In this document: piece by piece, positions 51,752 through 54,193 of the stretch
How the letters are laid out: each line of letters begins with the position of its first letter
Numbering within the stretch: position 1 is the first letter of the stretch
From: Fulvivirga sp. M361
GTDB taxonomy: Bacteria; Bacteroidota; Bacteroidia; Cytophagales; Cyclobacteriaceae
Length of the DNA stretch: 54,193 bases
Direction of reading: 5' to 3'
Assembly (NCBI RefSeq): GCF_007097395.1
Contig: NZ_VKDC01000044.1
Location: 1-54,193 of the forward strand
Notes under the pieces: model-generated
What the model was told of the DNA's origin: nothing
Database searches by the model: none
Seen by the model: only the letters and a program-made list of their open reading frames with translations
Made by a program: the position numbers and the translations under genes

Positions 51752-52531
51752 CTAGAAGCTTTGAAAATAGTAGCGTAGGCCTATTGAGGTATTGAAGTTG
51801 TTTAAGCGGTGGTTGAATTCTTCACTAAAATCTTTTTCAGGATCCGTGAACGAAAGGTTTATTCGGGTAGTAGCACTTTTAGTCAAGGTGAGGTTGAAGG
51901 ATGACCGCCACACGAGCGCCAAACGTGGATGAATAAACTTAGTTTCGAGGTCCACACCTACCGCCAAGGAGAGGTTAACCTTGTTCCATTCTCTGTTGGG
52001 CACACTTGTTACTGTTAATGTATCCGAAACAGTAGTACCTTCTTGTCTAAGTATAATTCTTTGACCTTCTGGATATTTAACTTCATTGACAACACTAGCG
52101 AGCACTCCAAGACTTGGCGTGAAATGAAAGTGGTTTTGAAGGAACGTAAATGGATATCTGCGCCCGTAAGATATATTGATATTGGTAGCACTGATATTTA
52201 AGTTAAAAACCCGGACCCAATAGTCATCATGAGGTTGATACTCGTAGCTGAATAGGGGGAAATAGTCTTCAAAGAATAAGGTTGCCTTTACCACGTGTTT
52301 GTCTTGAATAACAGTACCAATGCTTAACGGCACTACACCTGAAAATCCGGTTAAACTGGAAATCTGTTTGGTACCGGAGCCAGAGGGCCTGGTAACGGTA
52401 AAGCCTGCACCAACCTGTATGAAGTGAGGTGGTTTGCGTAAAGAATCTAGCACATGCATTCGGTTTTGTGCTGATAGGGAATCAATTAAAGATAGTAGGA
52501 GCCAGGCAGCCAAGAATATTTTTTTGCTCAT
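51752..52531 (-). CDS. Outer-membrane beta-barrel protein, downstream member
   Basis: A 259-residue predicted outer-membrane protein. The start ATG 52531 gives the signal peptide MSKKIFLAAWLLLSLIDSLSAQ; a longer frame from 52750 would lie inside the upstream gene and has no signal. It has strands with an aromatic pattern and ends on Phe (YYFQSF). Blocks PHFIQVGAGFTVTRPSGSG and VSLAVGVDLETK-type strands resemble porin-like families, but I cannot name one. It overlaps the upstream gene by 4 bp (ATGA), so the two are coupled. Confidence 0.78.
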   Translation of the reverse strand: MSKKIFLAAWLLLSLIDSLSAQNRMHVLDSLRKPPHFIQVGAGFTVTRPSGSGTKQISSLTGFSGVVPLSIGTVIQDKHVVKATLFFEDYFPLFSYEYQPHDDYWVRVFNLNISATNINISYGRRYPFTFLQNHFHFTPSLGVLASVVNEVKYPEGQRIILRQEGTTVSDTLTVTSVPNREWNKVNLSLAVGVDLETKFIHPRLALVWRSSFNLTLTKSATTRINLSFTDPEKDFSEEFNHRLNNFNTSIGLRYYFQSF

Positions 52532-53286
52532 AACTTTTGCTTGCCTTTTGTTTTCAACGGAAAAAGGTAGCCTATGCTCATTTGCATAAATGAGCCATTT
52601 GATTTGATTGTATAGCCTCTGTCGCGATCTACGAATTCTCGAAATGATGTGCGGGTGCCAACGCCCAAACTCCCACGTAGTGTTAGAAGTTTTTTGTTTG
52701 GGAGTTTTACGGCTAGCGATACTCCTGCTGAAGGCATAACGCTGATCCACTTGCCATCGTCATAGTTCGGCCCTCCTTGTTGTGATGTTAAGCTGTCCGT
52801 GTTTGTGGTTAAGTTAAGAGAGCCATTGTTCAGGCTTGACTTCGCCCCGTTTCCAAGGTACACCAAAGGGCCTAACTCAAAGAACAGTTGGGCAGGAAAT
52901 CGCTTTTTGATCACAATTTTTTTGACTTCATAGCTTGCTATGAGCGAGAAATGCCAAATACCGAATGTAGTCAATGATCGTCTTCTTCTTTTATATCTAC
53001 CGCTTATTTGATACCTGCTGTACTTCCAGGAGACGGGTTGAGCCCTTGCACCCAGGTACATCCAAAACCGGGGTGATAACTGTTTTGTAAATAGCAATTG
53101 AAAGTTAGGTGAGGCCTGAGAGATATGTTGGAGTCGAATTTCATTTTTATTGGGCTTGTTTCCTTCCCAGAAAGAATGTGTAGCAGAAACACCCAATTCA
53201 AGACCCAGGTAACCATTGTATTTTTGACCGAGTAAACTCGTCTTGCTCAATAATACTATAAAGCCATAAATGACAACTCTCTTCAT
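52528..53286 (-). CDS. Outer-membrane beta-barrel protein, upstream member
   Basis: A 252-residue predicted outer-membrane barrel with signal peptide 1-20 (SKTSLLGQ). Strand-rich sequence such as YNGYLGLELGVSATHSF, FWMYLGARAQPVSWKY and LRGSLGVGTRTSF follows, ending MSIGYLFPLKTKGKQKL. The pair of barrels is coupled by a 4-bp overlap, so they may assemble or function together. No similarity to the pair at 10-11.3 kb is obvious beyond general barrel features. Confidence 0.75.
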   Translation of the reverse strand: MKRVVIYGFIVLLSKTSLLGQKYNGYLGLELGVSATHSFWEGNKPNKNEIRLQHISQASPNFQLLFTKQLSPRFWMYLGARAQPVSWKYSRYQISGRYKRRRRSLTTFGIWHFSLIASYEVKKIVIKKRFPAQLFFELGPLVYLGNGAKSSLNNGSLNLTTNTDSLTSQQGGPNYDDGKWISVMPSAGVSLAVKLPNKKLLTLRGSLGVGTRTSFREFVDRDRGYTIKSNGSFMQMSIGYLFPLKTKGKQKL

Positions 53287-53521
53287 GTTTAGATATCCTT
53301 AACGTCAGACTCGGACATGTATTATCTATTGAATGCGTTTAGAAGTAGTGCTGCTGCATGGACCTTTGATTAAAAGGGCAAAAATCCAGAGAATTCACTT
53401 TTGAAATTAACAAAGTTCATATCAAGCAATTTAAGTACTTTATGATCATCTCCTGATTTTGAAAAAATGCTAATCAAAGGCAATAAGGATCGTTTTTACA
53501 CAGAAATTATTTTTCATGAGT

Positions 53522-53594
53522 GGCCTAAATGAAGTCCGAGCGGAGGCTCTATCTCGTTATAGGTCATAGGAATGCTACGCTTAATCCAAGACCA
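53522..53594 (+). repeat. R1 repeat, copy C (degenerate)
   Basis: Hairpin 1 is intact, GAGC-GGAG-GCTC (53538-53549). Hairpin 2 is decayed: GGTCATAGG (53562-53570) pairs only partly with TCCAAGACC (53585-53593). Confidence 0.78.
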
Positions 53595-53661
53595 AATTCA
53601 GGAACTTTTCAGCCTTTTTAATTTCCTGCCATCACCACAGTTTAAATCCTGTAAAAGCTTA

Positions 53662-53687
53662 AACACCCAGCCACACGGCCAGGTGTT
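53662..53687 (-). terminator. Terminator-like hairpin after the GC-rich gene
   Basis: On the minus strand AACACCTGGCC-GTGT-GGCTGGGTGTT, 11 pairs with two wobbles, followed by TAAGCTTTT. It lies 10 nt after the stop codon of the gene at 53698. Confidence 0.55.
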
Positions 53688-53697
53688 CACACTTCTC

Positions 53698-54193
53698 TTA
53701 AGCTGGCTGTACTACGCCGAGTACTTCCAGGTATTGGGACTCACTTTCCAGGGCTATGCGGGATACGGCGATGAAGTCGGCCAGCCAGCTTTGCAGGGCG
53801 TCGAAGGCTTCGTCACGGCGCTGGGTGGCAGCCTGGGCTTCGCCTTTTTCGCGCAGCTGCCGGTTAAAGGCCTGCTCTACACCCAGTACCTGTAGCTGAG
53901 CGGCGGTGAGTTTGGCCTCGGTAATGCCGAAGCCGGCCAGGGCGGCGAGCAGGTCAGCATTGGCCAGGGCGTTCGCATAAAAGGCTTTGGCCTGCTTTAG
54001 CCAGCCGGAGAGGGTACGCTTACGATCACCGGAAAGCTGCAGGCTTTCGAAAGCGCCGCGGTCCTTGCGGGCAGCGATGCGGGCTATTTTTACGTGCTTC
54101 ATGTATTCACGATTAGCCTGGGCTTTGGTGGTGTTAAGGGTGTCTGTGGCTGTGAATTGGTCGCCGTATTCCTTTTGCTGCTTGAGCTGTAGG
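53698..54193 (-). CDS. GC-rich helical protein of unknown function (N-terminus outside window)
   Basis: The frame is open from 54193 to the stop at 53698-53700, giving at least 164 residues; an internal ATG at 54102 is not needed as start because codons upstream stay open and similar in composition. The protein is almost fully alpha-helical, rich in Ala, Leu, Glu, Arg and Gln, with no signal peptide or cysteine in the visible part. GC content is clearly higher than in the rest of the window (about 60 percent by eye), with GC-rich codon choice. A truncated 3' copy exists at 50.3 kb, so the gene belongs to a multicopy family. I do not recognise an assigned function. Confidence 0.72.
   Translation of the reverse strand, partial: LQLKQQKEYGDQFTATDTLNTTKAQANREYMKHVKIARIAARKDRGAFESLQLSGDRKRTLSGWLKQAKAFYANALANADLLAALAGFGITEAKLTAAQLQVLGVEQAFNRQLREKGEAQAATQRRDEAFDALQSWLADFIAVSRIALESESQYLEVLGVVQPA

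Larger units (their letters stand above)
53287..53697. other. Repeat region 3, next to the GC-rich gene
   Basis: 411 bp. 53287-53521 shows nothing recognisable. 53522-53594 is a degenerate R1 copy. 53603-53640 matches the relic at 50.3 kb. 53662-53687 is a terminator-like hairpin for the gene that ends at 53698. Confidence 0.75.

Noticed and set aside
52532-52750. N-terminal extension of the second barrel gene
   Set aside because: It lies inside the upstream gene in another frame, and a signal peptide begins at 52531 with an ATGA overlap.
50496-53549. GGA-loop hairpins as CsrA binding sites
   Set aside because: Bacteroidota generally lack CsrA, and copies are in intergenic repeats in both orientations, not at ribosome binding sites.
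53572-53895. 107-codon plus-strand frame opposite the GC-rich gene
   Set aside because: It is an antisense shadow caused by high GC; the minus-strand frame is longer, reaches the edge and has coherent helical composition.

Overview
This window looks like a chromosomal segment of a gliding-type Bacteroidota bacterium, most likely order Cytophagales; genus cannot be fixed by eye. Evidence: coding DNA with a modest GC content by eye, Bacteroidota-type promoters (TTTG, about 19 nt, TAnnTTTG), Bacteroidota-specific families (DUF4293, DUF6090-like, DUF1573, a long NusB, duplicated MacB/FtsX-like permeases), type IX secretion-like C-terminal domains, a stand-alone TonB plug module and many small outer-membrane barrels. 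Almost everything up to about 50 kb is ordinary chromosome with dense short operons.

Layout. 1-802: left-truncated IS1380-family insertion sequence. 1-8 kb: MORN-repeat lipoprotein, secreted M20 peptidase, htpG, DUF4293, HAD phosphatase, truA. 8-14.4 kb: two ABC exporters facing each other around a tandem pair of small outer-membrane proteins. 14.6-20.6 kb: leucine dehydrogenase, then the nusB-ytxH-DUF1573-yajC-ybbR-coaE cluster, closed by a strong terminator, and a secreted protein. 20.9-25.1 kb: scpA with a flippase-like membrane protein, dxs, SemiSWEET. 25.3-28.8 kb: PA14-esterase and a translationally coupled class IV aminotransferase/sulfotransferase pair. 29-34 kb: two convergent FtsX-type permeases. 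34-38.4 kb: orphan xylose-binding-like protein, membrane adenylate/guanylate cyclase, HTTM-DCC membrane protein. 38.4-50 kb: mixed housekeeping and envelope genes, a second M20 peptidase, RNA-processing-type metallo-beta-lactamase, cytosolic THI5-like protein, GreA/B-like protein and a third ABC exporter.

The last 4.2 kb (50.03-54.19 kb) differs. Intergenic DNA is long, hairpin-rich and repetitive. It carries three copies of an approximately 80-bp element with two hairpins (R1), two further isolated copies of its smaller hairpin in the opposite orientation (with compensatory stem changes), a REP-like palindrome, and a 3'-terminal relic that matches the 3' end of a GC-rich helical gene entering from the right edge. 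I read this as a multicopy gene/repeat family of unknown function, and it is the best candidate here for something undescribed.

Functional themes: envelope biogenesis and export (three exporters, several barrels, FtsX-type permeases), core information processing (NusB, ScpA, TruA, HtpG, YajC), isoprenoid and CoA synthesis (Dxs, CoaE), and peptide/ester scavenging by secreted hydrolases. No tRNA, rRNA, CRISPR array or prophage was recognised.
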